NCBI GenBank assembly: GCA_013398015.1
Contig: VZRR01007595.1
Span: 406,082-470,081, forward strand
Direction: 5' to 3'
Length of the DNA: 64,000 bases
From: Oreocharis arfaki
Taxonomy: Eukaryota; Chordata; Aves; Passeriformes; Paramythiidae
In this document: piece by piece, positions 1-13,565 of the stretch
Numbering within the stretch: the stretch's first letter is position 1
Layout of the letters: every line of letters starts with the position of its first letter
Notes under the pieces: generated by a model
What the model saw: only the letters and a program-made list of their open reading frames with translations
Told to the model about the DNA's origin: nothing
Database searches by the model: none
Made by a program: the position numbers and the translations under genes

Positions 1-3000
1 TAAGGCTTGCAAGACACTGATATACCTTATCCATAAATTAACATTGATGGTCAGGCTGTAAATATCTGTCTCTTTCTTCTGCTCTGAAATGAACTGACAT
101 GGGGAACTAATTTTTCCTGAAGACTCCCTCAAATGAAACACAAGCTGTTTCCCTTGCGGTGGGAACAACTGGACTGAAACACACTCTCAGAAAAATTCAG
201 GGTCAAGACCCTCAATTGTGCATCAGTTAGGGCGGAAATAGAATTGAATTGTCTTTTGCCACAAAATCATACAAGTCAAAGACTAGTGCTCTGGGATGAG
301 AATTACCAGTCAGAGTTGTTGAAATACTTTATTATTTGCTTACTAAATAAATACTCTGTGTGTGTGTGTGTCCTTGCTAAATAAATACTAAATAAATGCT
401 GCTATTAAGTAACTCACAATATTTTCATCATTCTTAGGCTGAAAAGAGGAAAAGATAATGCTCTGATAACCAGGTAGCTATGGCAATCAGCTCATAAGCA
501 GCATATTTTGAACCCCCTCCCTTCTCTGCAATATATGAATGACTTTAAAAAAACAATTATGATAGGAAAGCAAATCACCATTGCAGACCCAGAAGCATAA
601 GGAATTCTCTCGGGAAGTGAGATACTTAGTTACTCTCTAACAACATTAGATGGGAGGGGGAAGGAGGACAGGCTGGAGAAGAAAGAAAAAAGATATAAAA
701 TAGAAAAAAAAACCCCCAACAACTACTTACTACATTTTTTTTCAGCTCAAAATACTTCCTGATCTTTTAAAATATTTTAAAATTATTTTCAATTGACCAA
801 GAGTACAATTTCAGTGAATGCACTACTAACTATAAATAAGACTATTGAGGAAAAATTGCTACTTCCCATGATTATAACTTATGCATTTAAACCTGAGGGG
901 AGCTGAGCTCCACTGACAGGAACAACAAAATTACAAATTAAATATTATAAGTTAGTGTGAACTTTGCCTGTGTAGTTTTGAATTGGTTATCATGAAGTCA
1001 AAAACATATAATAGTCATAATACTTTTCAAATATGCACTCCTAAAACTGTAGAAGAGTATTGTCTCGTTATACAATATTTGTCCCATATTAGTTTGATAT
1101 TGTTAAAAAATCAGGAATAGTTTTCATTACCAGTTATGATAATCACTCTTACCTTAAACATCAGCAGCATCAGAAAAATTGATTGCATTCTGCTCTTGAG
1201 TTGCAATTCTGAACAGAGCCAGTAATTTCTGGTTGTCAGAGTCCAATAACAGATACAGTATTTTAATAAGAAGGCAGTATAAGTTAAATATATCAGTTAT
1301 CCAGTACAGAAGGGAGTACACTTGGGATAGAAATTACATAAATATATTAAGAATAGCCTAATTTCCAGTGAATATAATTTTTTCCTCAATAGTAATCAAT
1401 AAGAATGTCATTGAAAACCATATTTTCTTTTTTTTTTTTTCCCATTTTTAACATATCAACTCTGTATCTTTCAAATCAGTTACACTTTTCACATATTATG
1501 GGTATACAGGATTGAAGTCTTCCAGAGACTATTATGGCGTATGGCTTGGCATATGGCTACTGTCTGTATTTCCCCATTTTTTCCTCTATAATTTCTTGAA
1601 GATCTTTTAGAACAAAGTCTTTGATCTTTCTGTTAGCCAATGACTTGCACACTAGGGATAAAGGCTAGCTCTTCATTTCCAGAATTACCAAGAATATTTA
1701 GCATAATTTTTATACAACATATGCATCTTCTTTTATTTTAAAAATCTTCTCTGTATTAAAGCCATTTACAAACAGTTCATCTACATGTATTCTACAAAAG
1801 CTTCAAATTATCCTGCTTGAATTCTAAAGAGAATTAACTTTAGTCTTCTGGTATATTGTTTCTCAAGCAACTGTTAGCTCTGCATCTGTGTCAATTGCTC
1901 ATTTGACTTTATATGACTAAGCAAGAAGTCAATTGGTACTGTAACTTGAAGGTAACTCCCTGAGAAGGCTGCAGTTCTTCTTTCTGTGAAGAAATTTTTG
2001 GTATCACTGAAATCTATTGCCTGTGGGTTTACCAGCTGAGCTCTTATACAGTAACATTAACTATGCAACCACCTAGATACTAGCTTACTTGCAAATATAC
2101 ACATACCTAAGACGGTATGGTGCTTCCTATTACACTTCAGAATTCTGAGTCATAACTCTGTAAAAATTTAAACTTCAACCCTGTTTTTGTTTTTTGGTGT
2201 TTTTTTGTGAAAGTTTTGTGCTGGGTGAAGTTTTATGCGCAAATGCTTGAAGTACTATATTTCTTGGTACTGCTCACACTCTGTTATGCCCTAGGCTTTC
2301 AGAAAACTTGATTTACTGGTCACTAGCATATCAGATACTCTGATTTAGGGTACTTTGTTGTATACAGGCAATAGGGTGGAATAACATGAATGAGTAATTA
2401 CTACAAACCTGGTCAAACTTGTATCTTTGCCATTTCAGCTGGTATCTCTGGTATCAGAATGGAATAGATGATACTGTAAGACTGTTGTAGGTCCTCTTCT
2501 TTTCCACCTATCTTTTCTTCTTCTTCCATGCTGCCATCCTAAGATGCCTTAGTCTGACAAGTTATATACCTCATTAACCATTTTTTCATATCTAGTCATG
2601 ATGGTAATTCTATCAGTCTTGGTATATCTCATTTTCTAATATGTAATACTACATTTGATTGTGGACACACAGGACTCTCTGCCAGCTGACATCTGTTAAG
2701 CTAAGGATATAAAAAAAGGGTGGAGAAGGTCTTATCCTGTTACTGCAGAGCCCATATATTCAGTTGGCCATATTTATGCTTGGTAGGGTTCCAAAATCTA
2801 AATCTGTGCATTCAGTTTTTAGTTATCCTTGATAACAACTATTTGGACAGTGTGTTCCCTCCTTCTTCCTACTACATTATCTAGACTTGCATGCTTAATA
2901 AATGAAACAAAAGTTTTCTGGTCTGTACCATCTTACCTTGTCTCAATGTTGAAATGACTGAGTGACTTTATGGGACTTACAAGTTTGTAATACAGTTGTT

Positions 3001-6000
3001 CTATTGAGACGATATGATATAGACACACCAAAATGTAAATTAAGACATGTAAACCTGAGAATGACTGTATTGACTAGATATATCTATCTAGTGCCACTTG
3101 AGATTTTTCAGGGCATCATATCTGGCCTCATATCACTCTCTATAGAAGAGTACAGACCTTTTTTAGGTGTTTTGTCCTATCTGAAAGACTAAAAAATATA
3201 TTACATCTGAAGATATATTAGATAATGTAAATTACCTATATCTAGGAAACTTAACTGTGTTTTAGGTGTTAACATTTGAGTTAATGTCTAAATTTTCATA
3301 GTGATCAGTGTTTTTGTGGATCTAGCCCTCCAGAGACACCTGCATGAAGTTGGCAGATAGGAAGCGGGACTAAAAGGAGTGTTGTGGTTTTCTGCTGTAG
3401 TAGCTGAAGACCAGGAAGAATATATCATGTCATCTTAAACATCTATCTTAGGCAACCAAATTGCTTCCTTAGTCTATTCAATCTAAGAAGATTTGCCTCA
3501 TCCTAAAAAAAACATCTGGTGATCAATCAACTCAGCATTTCTCTATAGTTTCCTGACAAACTGTGTGTCTCTTCCCTGACTGTTATGGGAGCCCTTAGAT
3601 TGTGATGTCATCTAACTTACCCCTACATCCTCGAAAGGAGACGAGAGTTTACGTGTCAGAATCTTACACTGAATCCCAGCACACATTACTGTCCTAGATA
3701 CTGGAAACCAGTTTTTAAAACTATATGTGCAATATTTTTATATTTGAGAATCTGTGGTGGATTTGAACACCTGGGAGTCCGAGATAAAATAATATTAAGT
3801 CAGGAATGGATGACCTCTACAGGGACAGATGCAAAAAGGTACTGAACCTTTTGTCATAACAGTATCTAACTTGTGTTCCTTGTGATGCAGTGCATAAAAC
3901 CAGAACAATGCAAAACTCCTAGCACATCTTCAGTTTTTTGTGACTAGAAATTTCATTAGGAACAAACTTAACACTGCTTATCCTGACACAAAGTTAAGTC
4001 TTAGGGCACTACAGGGCTGCTAATTGCTTCAACATCTCCCTAAATTTATGCACGAGTGATCTTAGTGTAACTCCAACTGACTGCACTTATATGCAAAATC
4101 GAGTATGTCGGTTTCAGGTTCGTTTCACCTAATTTCCCCATGCCAATATCTGCAGCAGCTCCAGAAGGTCCCCAAATCAGTAAACCAGCATGACCACAAT
4201 TCCTCTCACCAGTTGGTGACCTGCAGTAGTTATCTACATTTGATTTACTCATTCTACTGAATGAAGAATATCTAATAAATATAAAGCAGCATCTTTATGT
4301 TCTGTATTGAATAACTACATGCTCGATAATGCAACAATACCATTGCTGTTTGACAATATTCTAAAATAAAAATCAACATTTCTACGATAGCTAAAATATG
4401 TCGTATCTCTGTGATAACTACAATATTTCAGGCCAGTATCTACACAACTAGGTGTTGGTTTCACATAAATAAACTTTAAACTATTTTAATGTAATTCACC
4501 TTGACATTCTTTCATAGGAGTGTTTGAACATACAAACCTGCATACAAGGAAAGCATACAAATACCTGAGTGATTCATTTTAATGGAATGAAAACAGACTT
4601 CACTGGGAGAATCAAATACAGAAAGAGCTTGTGTATGGTGAGGGATACTGAATAAGAATGTCACTACAGATTGCAAACTCCAAAACAGTAAATCAGAACT
4701 CAAATAAAAGTAGCTGATTTTATCAAGCTCTCAATATAAAAATAAGATACTGTGCAACTAAAATTTATTATTTCATGCTTCATATTACTATTAAGACATA
4801 TTCTGAAAGCAAAGGTTTGCTAATTTATTATGCTACAATACAGTAAAGGATGTTCTCATGGATGAACCTGAAATGGTTTCTTAGGAATGCAGTTACCTTT
4901 CATGAAATGGTATAGAATAAAAAATAAGGAGACTTGAGAATCATAGAAAATATGCTATCAATAAATATGCATACATTAGTCCATTTCCACTATTGATATC
5001 ATATATTTATGTGAAGAAACTAATAAAAAAATACATGTCACTTCCCCCCCCATACATTCTAATTATCTACAGGGCATTGTAATATAACATATAGAGATGA
5101 CATATTGCTAATCAAATTATTTCTGTAAATGAAAACAGCCAGTCAGTTGGTACCTGAGACCCTGCCTCTTGGAAAATAAATTCAGCAGCATCTGAATAAA
5201 GCATAACAGAAAAATGATTGAATGAGACCTGTGGGGCATAAGTCTACTTGAGGTCCAATAGGATTATCACTTCGTAGGTTGCTGGTGGAAATAAAGGTGC
5301 AGAATATCTCAAGGCATCTCATGACTGAGTTTTGAAGACATCAATTTATCCACATTACAGGGCAATGAACCAGAAAATATCTTAGAGTATCATTCTGATT
5401 CAAATTCCAGGGTATTTTGTGCTTGGAATTGACAACATTTCAACATAAAGGGCATTCTTAGAGCAACATAATATGGCATTTTAAACGGATTGATTATATT
5501 CTTTATCCTCCTCTGCTTTTCCCCAGCAGACATAACAAAGTTTTTGCTGGTACATTATTTCAAAGCGTGTGGCCCATTGTAACAGAAAAGGAAGCAAAAA
5601 AGAATATTTTTCTCACATTTTTTTATATATTCTTGTTCCCATTGTATTAAATCTTGTTTTAGTTACAGACATCAATGAAAGACTTTCCAGAGATTTTGCT
5701 GAGTTTAAATAAGACTGGACATGATTAATGTCACTCTTCAGCTGGATATTCAGTGTAGGGGTATATTGTCTGTATCAGATTCCAAGCCTACACAGAGAAT
5801 TTTCCTCCAGTCTTCTCTACTGTCATCCAGGAAGATAAAGAACTACTTCTGTTAACTCCCTCCCTGACAGCAAATAACATCTTTTGCTTGCCTAAGGAAT
5901 TAGAAAACGCATCTCAAGGAGTAAAAACAGAAAATAAGACCTCAATATCTAAGTGCTTGCGCTGGATCTGATCTAGGCTCCATCTAACTTTGTGTTCTGA

Positions 6001-7229
6001 CAAATGAGCAGGCAAGCACTGAACACCTCAAGGGAAGGTGTAAAAAAAGCAGCCCTTTTATAGGTGAAAATTGACTAAAATTATGAGTGATATCCTTGTA
6101 TACAAAATTAGCATTGAATACTAAGGAAGTTTTGTTGACTTTCATTATTTTAAGTTCTTTAGACTTTACCTTGGTTACCACCTTCTGTGACGTCTGGCAT
6201 ATGGATCTCAGCTATTTAGTACCATTTCTAATACCCTCGTAGGCTAGAGACAAACATTTGTGACAGGGATCCACAAAAGGGGTGACTCCTCCCTTTTTTT
6301 TTAAAGTTCAGTTGATCTCCCCAGAAGCTTCTCCATTATTCATGGAAAATTTCATGTTATATATATGTGTCATATAATATTTTACATATTTCACACACAT
6401 AAAAGTGCCATGATCCATGTTAAAATATTGCCTCTAACTTTTTCTATCCTACTTCTTGCTTGCTCTATTTCACCTTATGGCCACAGCTGTGTGGAGGATG
6501 ATTACACTGTGACTAAGAATAACTACATAAAAGTTTCAATGAATTTACTGTTGCTGTTGATCCCAGCAGTAAATGTTAAGACCAGTACTCAAGATTAGCC
6601 CAGGACCTATCTGTTTCACATATTTTCCAGGAATTCAAGTGGCTATGTTAATGACTATGTTAATTATTTTTTAATAAGGTTATTACTTAATATTTTTATA
6701 CTGTAAGATTCAAAATGGTTTGCTTAATGATCTTGCTGTTGTTTTAAAATGTTACACAAAGCTCCAGAGAATAAATAAGCATGCATAATTCTAAGAAAAA
6801 TAAGCACATAATTCCTTTAGCATGAGGTAAAACTATCACAGTGCCGTGTGATAATCTTTCCATGAAAATTGGTATCCAAATTGGTCAATACATTAACAGA
6901 CTATTCTGTATATATTTCAAAAGTAATCTGTTAGGTCGAAATGAGTAGTAGATATACAATGCAATCTTTCTACATTTCCCAGCAACTTTTCCAGTATGAT
7001 GCAGAACCCAATGATACACATGATTCCAAAGTAAGCTGCATTTCCCCCAAAACAAACACAATTAGAGAAACCAATGAAAATTTGCAAAGATATTTGGCAC
7101 TGAAAATATTCACTACACATGAACTCTTACTTCTGTTGAACACAATTACAGAAGGTGGAGATTTTGGCAAAGATGGACGTAGAGTAGCAAAGACATAAAA
7201 AAACAAATGATGCAGCTGTACGGTCTTGT
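1..7229. other. Unique-looking AT-rich DNA, no gene seen
   Basis: No open frame here exceeds about 85 codons, and none shows a recognisable domain or a splice-bounded exon. Visible small features are a (GT)n run at 357-371, a T run at 1426-1440, and a perfect small inverted repeat at 3073-3092. The overlapping frames around 6.9-7.2 kb lie on both strands in ordinary AT-rich sequence and look like chance. The stretch could be intron or intergenic DNA; the sequence alone does not tell. Confidence 0.6.
357..371. repeat. (TG)n microsatellite
   Basis: This is a pure TG run of about 7 units. The copies of TACTAAATAAATACT-like sequence on either side suggest a small local duplication around the run. 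Confidence 0.85.
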
Positions 7230-7505
7230 ATCAGACTTGTGAGAAGGAGTTGTCGGACGCACAGGATCCCCACCTCTGCTCAGGAGCTATCTTAAATCCT
7301 AGTCCTTCTGTAAGTTATGATATAGTGATGTGTGTGCCTAGACCCATACCTTTGCATCTGTAGATTCGACTTCTCAACATAACCCCAGACCTGCCAGGAA
7401 ATCCCTGGGCTGGCCGTGCTCTGTGTGCAGTGTGGCTACACCTGCCCATGTGGGCACTGCCTCTGCCACGCTTGCTTCAGAGGAGGGCTGTAAGCAGCAG
7501 CTTTC
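7230..7505. other. GC-richer island, possible decayed repeat
   Basis: This segment is clearly richer in G+C than its flanks and ends abruptly at both sides. Near 7420-7475 the plus strand has many TGC/TGT codons, giving a cysteine- and histidine-rich stretch, but the frame is short. It may be a fragment of an unidentified dispersed repeat or a decayed retrocopy. I cannot name a family. Confidence 0.3.
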
Positions 7506-9219
7506 CCTTGCTGCTCCCTGACACAACAGCAATGAAATATGACTTTTTAGTTATGATTACTTTTATTTGAGAGGTGAAGAAAATGATATTTTCATGACCC
7601 ACTGACTGTTTCAAGGTGAAAGAAACCACCACAGCAAATATAAGCCTTTAAAACTTATGACTTTTAAAAGATTAAACTGAAGTCTGAAAACCACGCATTT
7701 ATTACTAGTATTGCTTGCTGAAGACTTCAGGCAAATTTTGTCACAAGAAAAATAAAGTTAGCTGAGAAATCTCAGTGTGAGGTTCAAAAAGGACAATGGT
7801 AATGATGGATAACACGGATTGGAAAGAAAAGGCTTTGCTAAGTCTTTTGCGCTTGTCCTACCTGACTATGAAGTAAGCAGAAAGACAATACAGAATATGA
7901 GAGAGAAAAAACGTGTTTGTTTTATCATTTTTTTGGGGGGTTTGTTTTGGTTTGGGTGTTTTGGTGGTTTTTTTTTTTTTTTTTGGAACGGACCCAGGAG
8001 AAAGATAATTGTGCAATTAATTTTCATTTGTGTTATAAAGCTCTTGTGGTTTTATAGACTGCAAATAAAAGGCCATAAAGACATTTATGTTCTTGGTATT
8101 TGCATGCGATGGGGCTGGCAATGGCTGTGTTCCTGGACAATATTTTAGCTCATAAAATTTGCAGTGTGCTGAGCTGACCAACCACTGTATGTAATAATCA
8201 GCTAGGATTGACTGACCATGGCATTTGGATCTGGAACTTGAATAGCCATGCAGGTGTTCAGAGTCTTCTTTGACTAATTCCCTAATTAAACCTAGAGACT
8301 GCTTCCCAGTTCTGAAAGTAGCTCAGGGTTTCAATTTTAAATTATTTGATTCCTCTAAAGGTTTGGGCTTATGCATTTCCTTATTTATACTTATCTCACC
8401 ATTCACTGAGGAATACAGTGTGAAAACTGTGCAATAACCCTGGTCTTCATCTATTTAAAATGCAAGGTTTTGTGGTGGATCCAAAGAGCTCTTTCTGGGG
8501 CGTAATGAGGTGAACAGAGAAAACAACCATTTGGCATGCAGCAGCAGCTTGGCCTTTTTCGACTTTTCATTTGTTTGCCTCTTACCAAGGTTATGGGGAG
8601 GGATGTTGAGAGAATAAACCTGCAAGCTGTAAAAAGTATGTTAATATTGAAGAGGGAGACCCTTCTGCCACTAACGACCAGGCTAATCAACTGTGAGGTG
8701 AAGTACCAAAAGTACTAGTAGTGATCTTTAAAAAATTTTTTTCTTTACCTATAAATTAGACTCAAGACTGGAAGAAAAAAGCATTTTTTTGCCTACCTAT
8801 CTCATTCCCTAATGGGCAAATTTCTGAATACACTGGATACAGAAGTTAAGCTTCATGTACATATGTATTCATTTCAAATGTCTCATTAATCCTGATGCAT
8901 ATTTCTTCCTCAGTATTCCTGATGCATGCTTCTAAAAACACCTCTGTGACAAAAAGAGATTAAGACAAAGAATATAAACAAATTCTAAGACTTGTATCTA
9001 GCTTGGTGCAAGACTAAATGAGGATGGCAAGTGTCTTCATCCTACTTTTTTTCCATTATTTAATTTGATAGAACAGTACCTGCAGCACCCTGCTATACCT
9101 TAAATAGCCTCAGAGCCAACCACAGAAGATAGTCTGAAGCCACTAAGCACCATAAAGAAATCTCCTGGCTAATCCACTTTCCATGAGGAACACATTACTT
9201 GTTTTACCACATAATGTTA
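7506..9219. other. Unique-looking DNA with a GT-rich tract
   Basis: A strand-asymmetric G/T-rich stretch at about 7926-7984 ends in a run of 17 T. The 109-codon frame across it (7819-8148) is driven by this low-complexity tract and has no family resemblance. The rest is ordinary AT-rich DNA without a recognisable gene. Confidence 0.6.
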
Positions 9220-10158
9220 TGTACATGGTCCCCAGGGCTCACTTACTAGGGCCAGTTCTGTTTAGTATCTTTAACAATGATCTGCACAAGGTTATCTAGT
9301 GCACCCTTGGTGAGCTTGCAGAGAACACCTTGTTGGGTGAGAGTGTCGATCTGCTGGAGGGTAGGAAGGCTCTGCAGAGGAATTTGGACAGACCAATTGC
9401 TTGAGGTTCAACAAGAAGTGCTGACTCCTGCTTTTCGGTCACAACATCCACATGCAGCATTACAGACTAGGGGAGGAGTGGCTGTAAAGCTGTGTGTCAG
9501 AAAAGGATCTCTTTGGCAGGCAGCTGAACATGAGCCCTCAGTGTGCCCAGGTGGCCAAGAAGATCAGAGACATCATGGTCTGTATCAGCAATAGTGTGGC
9601 CAGCAGGACCAGGGCAGTGATTGTCCCTCTGTACTCAAGAATGTACATTGGCTCCTGTGTTCAGTTCTGGGCCCCTTACTACAAGCAGGACATTGACATG
9701 CCGAAGTGTGTCCAGTAAAAGGGTAACACAGCTGAGGAGGGGTCTGGAGCATAAGTGGAAGAGTGGCCGAGGAAGCTAGGGTTGTTTAGCCTGGAGAAAA
9801 GCAGGCTGAGGGGAGAACTTATCACACTCTACAACTACTTGAAAGGAGGTTGTGAAGTGGTGGAGGTTGGTCTCTTCCCCCACATAGCCAACACAAGAGG
9901 AAATAGCTTCCAGAACTACCAGCGGAGGTCTAGATTGGATATTAGGAAAAATTTTTTCACTGAAAGGGTTGTCAAATATTGGCACAGGCTGCACAGGGAA
10001 CTGGATGAGTCACCATCCCTGGAGGTGTTTAAAAGACACGTAGACGTGGCACTTGCGAACATAGTTTAGTGGTGGACTTGGCAGTGCTCAATGGACTTTG
10101 AGTGGACTCGATGAACTTCAGGGTCTTTTCCAAACTAAACTATTTTATGATTCTACCC
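9220..10158 (+). mobile_element. CR1 LINE, 5'-truncated copy
   Basis: This is the 3' part of a chicken-repeat-1 non-LTR retrotransposon. Near 9250 the translation resembles the reverse transcriptase GPVLF-IFNNDL motif. It is followed by the CTL-ELAENTLLG region, the ORF2 C-terminal tail, and a 3' end carrying the ATTTTATGATTCTA motif typical of CR1 termini. There is no poly(A) tail, as expected for CR1. The 5' truncation is the usual outcome of CR1 insertion. Frameshifts and stops mean it cannot be active. The copy is moderately diverged. Confidence 0.93.
9277..10069 (+). pseudogene. CR1 ORF2 (reverse transcriptase) C-terminal remnant
   Basis: Pieces in at least two frames together cover the end of the CR1 polymerase. 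In an intact element ORF2 encodes an endonuclease and reverse transcriptase that copies CR1 RNA at the nick site. Here the position of the catalytic FADD box reads as LAEN, so the key aspartates are gone, and a stop codon lies upstream of it. The last piece (9755-10069, 104 codons) keeps the C-terminal motifs LGLFSLEK, LITLYNYLKGG, RLDIRKNFFTERVV and ESPSLEVFKRHVDVAL. It is an inert fossil, not a host gene. Confidence 0.88.
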
Positions 10159-13100
10159 TTAGGAATTTTATCCTGGAAATCTTACAAGACCTTCTTGCCT
10201 GGGTAGCTTTGGCACTGCTAAAATCAGCCCTTATGACAAAATAGTTGCACAATCAGGAGGTCAAATCTTTTTAAAAGAGGGCTCCACAGTCCGTTTTTGA
10301 TCTCATTGCTAACTCATGGTATAAGTCCTACAACCTTGCTTCTGTAAGAAGTCCCCATTTTGATTGTGTTTGGTATATGAACCAGAAATACACATGCTAA
10401 ATGATTCTGGTATGTGCAAGTTAAATTTTAACGAGATCTCAATGACTCCAATCTTTAAGAATAATCCCAAAAAAAATAGTGAATTCTTGAGGCAGGTGCT
10501 ACCTGTGAGGTGGGCAAGAAAGGTCCTCCTTGGCCAAGACTGGCAGGTGGTGGAAAAGGGAGGATCTGCCCTGTCCACCCACAGCCAGGGACTGATGGCC
10601 TCAGGCTGGCCTGAAATGGAGTTTTGGGCCGTGAACAAGTGTGGAGGGAGGCTCCAGAAGAGTCAACAAACAAATCTTTCAAAAATGCAGTAAATTCTAA
10701 AATAATGTTAGATTTACTCCTACTTGTGACTTGTTTGTTCAGTGTTCCAGGTCCCGTTGAAAAAGTGTGTTCAAAACTAGAAGTCACTTCTGTATGTAAT
10801 TGAATTAAAGGCAATAAATGCTTTGCTCCTTTATCTTAATGGGTGATTTCTTTGTTTGGTTTGATTTTTTTTCTTGTTTTTTTAACATGAGATGCACTGA
10901 AGTGAGATGAAAACTAGCATCATAAATGTCACCATAGAAATGAAGTATGGATTACAATTCTAGGATACATTAGAAAATTGGATTATCCAGATTCTTTCTT
11001 TTAAGAGACAGACAATATTTATATTTTCAGACTTAACAGCAGAAAAAAAGAAATTATACTGTAGCTTAAATGAACACTGCATTTGGGACTGTTGAAAATT
11101 TTGGGGGGAATATTAAAACTAAAGGATTTTTTGTTCTTAGCTAAATTCTTATTAGAAAGCCAAACCCACCAGATTTAAGATTTTTATAATCTTATTTTAT
11201 GTAGAGAACAAGACACAGGCAGAATAATTTATCAAGCTAAGGTTCAGATGGCTGTATAAAGTTGAAACCATAAATATATTTTGCTGACAAAAAGCAACCT
11301 TAATTTTCTTTCCCCACTTTGTTTCTAAAAAAGGTAAAAATATGAATCTTCACGCTGCACTCCAGACTGATGCTTGTCATTGCACAGCAGTCTGTGATGA
11401 AAAACAATTGCAATAATAAATCATGAAATCTATCAAACCCTGGTAGAGAAAAAAGCTAATGGATGCTGGACTGTTTTAGGAAAGCTAAAAGAATATTGAA
11501 TGAATCTTGGAAGGAAAACTTCTAAGAAAAGCAAGATGCCACGTTTTTTTCAATTTATTAAGACATTGTTTGACCTGGGAAGTATTAAATATCTTAAATA
11601 TTTGCTTTTCTTATATCCTGTAAATGGACAAAAAAATACTATCTATCATATATTATCTGTGCTGGTTCTAATTTTCCTCTGATCTTAGTTCAAGGCCACA
11701 TTAAGACAGAAAACTTTCCTGAAATATTGTTGCCATGGCATAGAGTAGCATAAGATGAGTATTAGAATACATGCCAGACAGTGTACAGTAAAATATCATG
11801 ACAGTTTACGTCCAAAAGGACTTACAATTTACATATACAATTTAATAATATATACATATACAATTTACAATATTTTACGCTTGCATAGGAACTGTGAAGG
11901 ATGGTTGCTATACATGTTTACTGCTGTGTGCAAAAGTTAATTCACAGTGTGTTCACATGAAAACATATGGCCCAAGGTTTCTTCTGGATAACACTAGAAC
12001 AAAGTCTTTTATTCCATTTGACATGCAGCATAGCTCATTCCTGTTGTTCAAGGACAGTACTGAGGAAGTTGTTATATTTGAGAATAGAAAATGCTTGAAA
12101 GACTTTGTAGGGTACTTTATCTTACTTCACTTTATATTAAAACATCACTTTATATTAAAATTGCTGAAAAAAATTAGACATCCATAACTGAAAATCAAAC
12201 CCCAGCATTAAGAAGAGATGTTTTTTCTTCATGACAATTTGGATTTTTCTTGGAAATATAAACCACTGCTTTGAATCTTCAGCCAGAAGACCCATTAATT
12301 CCATAAAATTTAATACTGTTTTACTTTATATTTGGTATCCTATTTTTTGGCAGATTGGAAATTCAAATTGGAGGAGTTTGGAAGCCTATTTGAATGTGTG
12401 ATAAAACTTAAGAGAAAGGAGATCACATTTTTCCTCTTATAGTTAAAGAAATAGTTTAGCATCAGACACTTTCGAAAAAAAATTGAAAGACTAAGATTTC
12501 TCGGATCCAATTAGTAAAACAAGTTTAAATAGCCCACCAGTCATGATGTGCTTGCCATCAAATTAGACGGTCCCCAACAGAGGGTCTCACAAACTGTAGG
12601 ATTCTGTCTGTGTGTGACAGTGAGCTACTACTGCCTTCCACACAACCACTGCCACAGGTGGAGAGGGTAGAGGTGATGGAGCATAGAGAAGATGTGCATG
12701 GGAAGTGCAGATTAATAATCTGTATGATCCTCTAGGAAACATTAATATATAGAAGAGTGCATTTAGTTCACAGTAAACTGGACTGGAGACAGAGAACGCC
12801 AGAAACCTCACTCTGTAACACAGCTCAAGAAAATATGCTTTGGATAAACTGGACATTTTAAATTACTGTGAGATGTTGTATCATAATTTAAAATCAAGTA
12901 TTATTGCTTCATGATCATTTGTTATATTATTAGTAATCTTCTTCAACTTTCCTGAAGGAGGAATTAAAGCCGGAAAAGATGAAGAATTAATTCCTAGAGG
13001 AACTGGAGGGTATTGGTGAAAGATAAAACGTTCTGAAAGAAAAAAGAACTGTTCAAAAGATCCACAAGGTCATTACTAAAAAGGAATGCTCAAATGATAT

Positions 13101-13565
13101 AGCTAAAGAGATCAAGGACAAAAAGGTAGCTAGGTGTTCCAGTTGCCAGATGTTCAGTAGTAAGTCTGGCTGGATGTTGCAGAATGAAAGAGCTGAACCA
13201 TTGCACTGTCTGACAGAGCTACAAATAGGATGAAGTGTGTACAGCACCACATCTTTTCCTTTACTCTGGAAATGTCAGACACTGCTAAGGTGTGTGCAAA
13301 CAAAAGCACACCATATGGAGAATATGTGAGTTCACAGTGTTGCAGTGGGGAAGCAGCAAGTGGAGGTTTATGGGGAAGGGCAAAGCCCTTTCCTCAACTA
13401 CCAGATCCAGACAGGCTTCAAGGAGAGTACTTGTGGGTCTGTTCAGTTACTTAGGAGATTCAGATTTGATAAACGTGCCTGTTGTGACAAATGTTTGTAG
13501 AGTTGGAAATTGGATTTAACCTTATTAGCCCAAAAACATACTGTCTGTTGGATTTGTATGATCAG
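10159..13565. other. Unique-looking DNA, no gene seen
   Basis: Frames of about 110-120 codons on both strands at 10309-10814 overlap one another and show no known domain. A 17-bp-period direct duplication (CACTTTATATTAAAA twice) sits at about 12129-12160. Otherwise the stretch is AT-rich with no recognisable gene. Confidence 0.55.

Noticed and set aside
7819..8148. 109-codon frame with phenylalanine/glycine-rich centre
   Set aside because: Generated by the G/T-rich low-complexity tract at 7926-7984.
9220..10158. Considered as a host gene because of a clean 104-codon frame
   Set aside because: The frame is the C-terminal tail of CR1 ORF2, next to CR1 3'-end sequence, with frameshifts and a ruined catalytic box upstream.
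10309..10814. Three overlapping frames of 109-119 codons on both strands
   Set aside because: They overlap each other on opposite strands in a slightly GC-richer patch, and none resembles a known protein.
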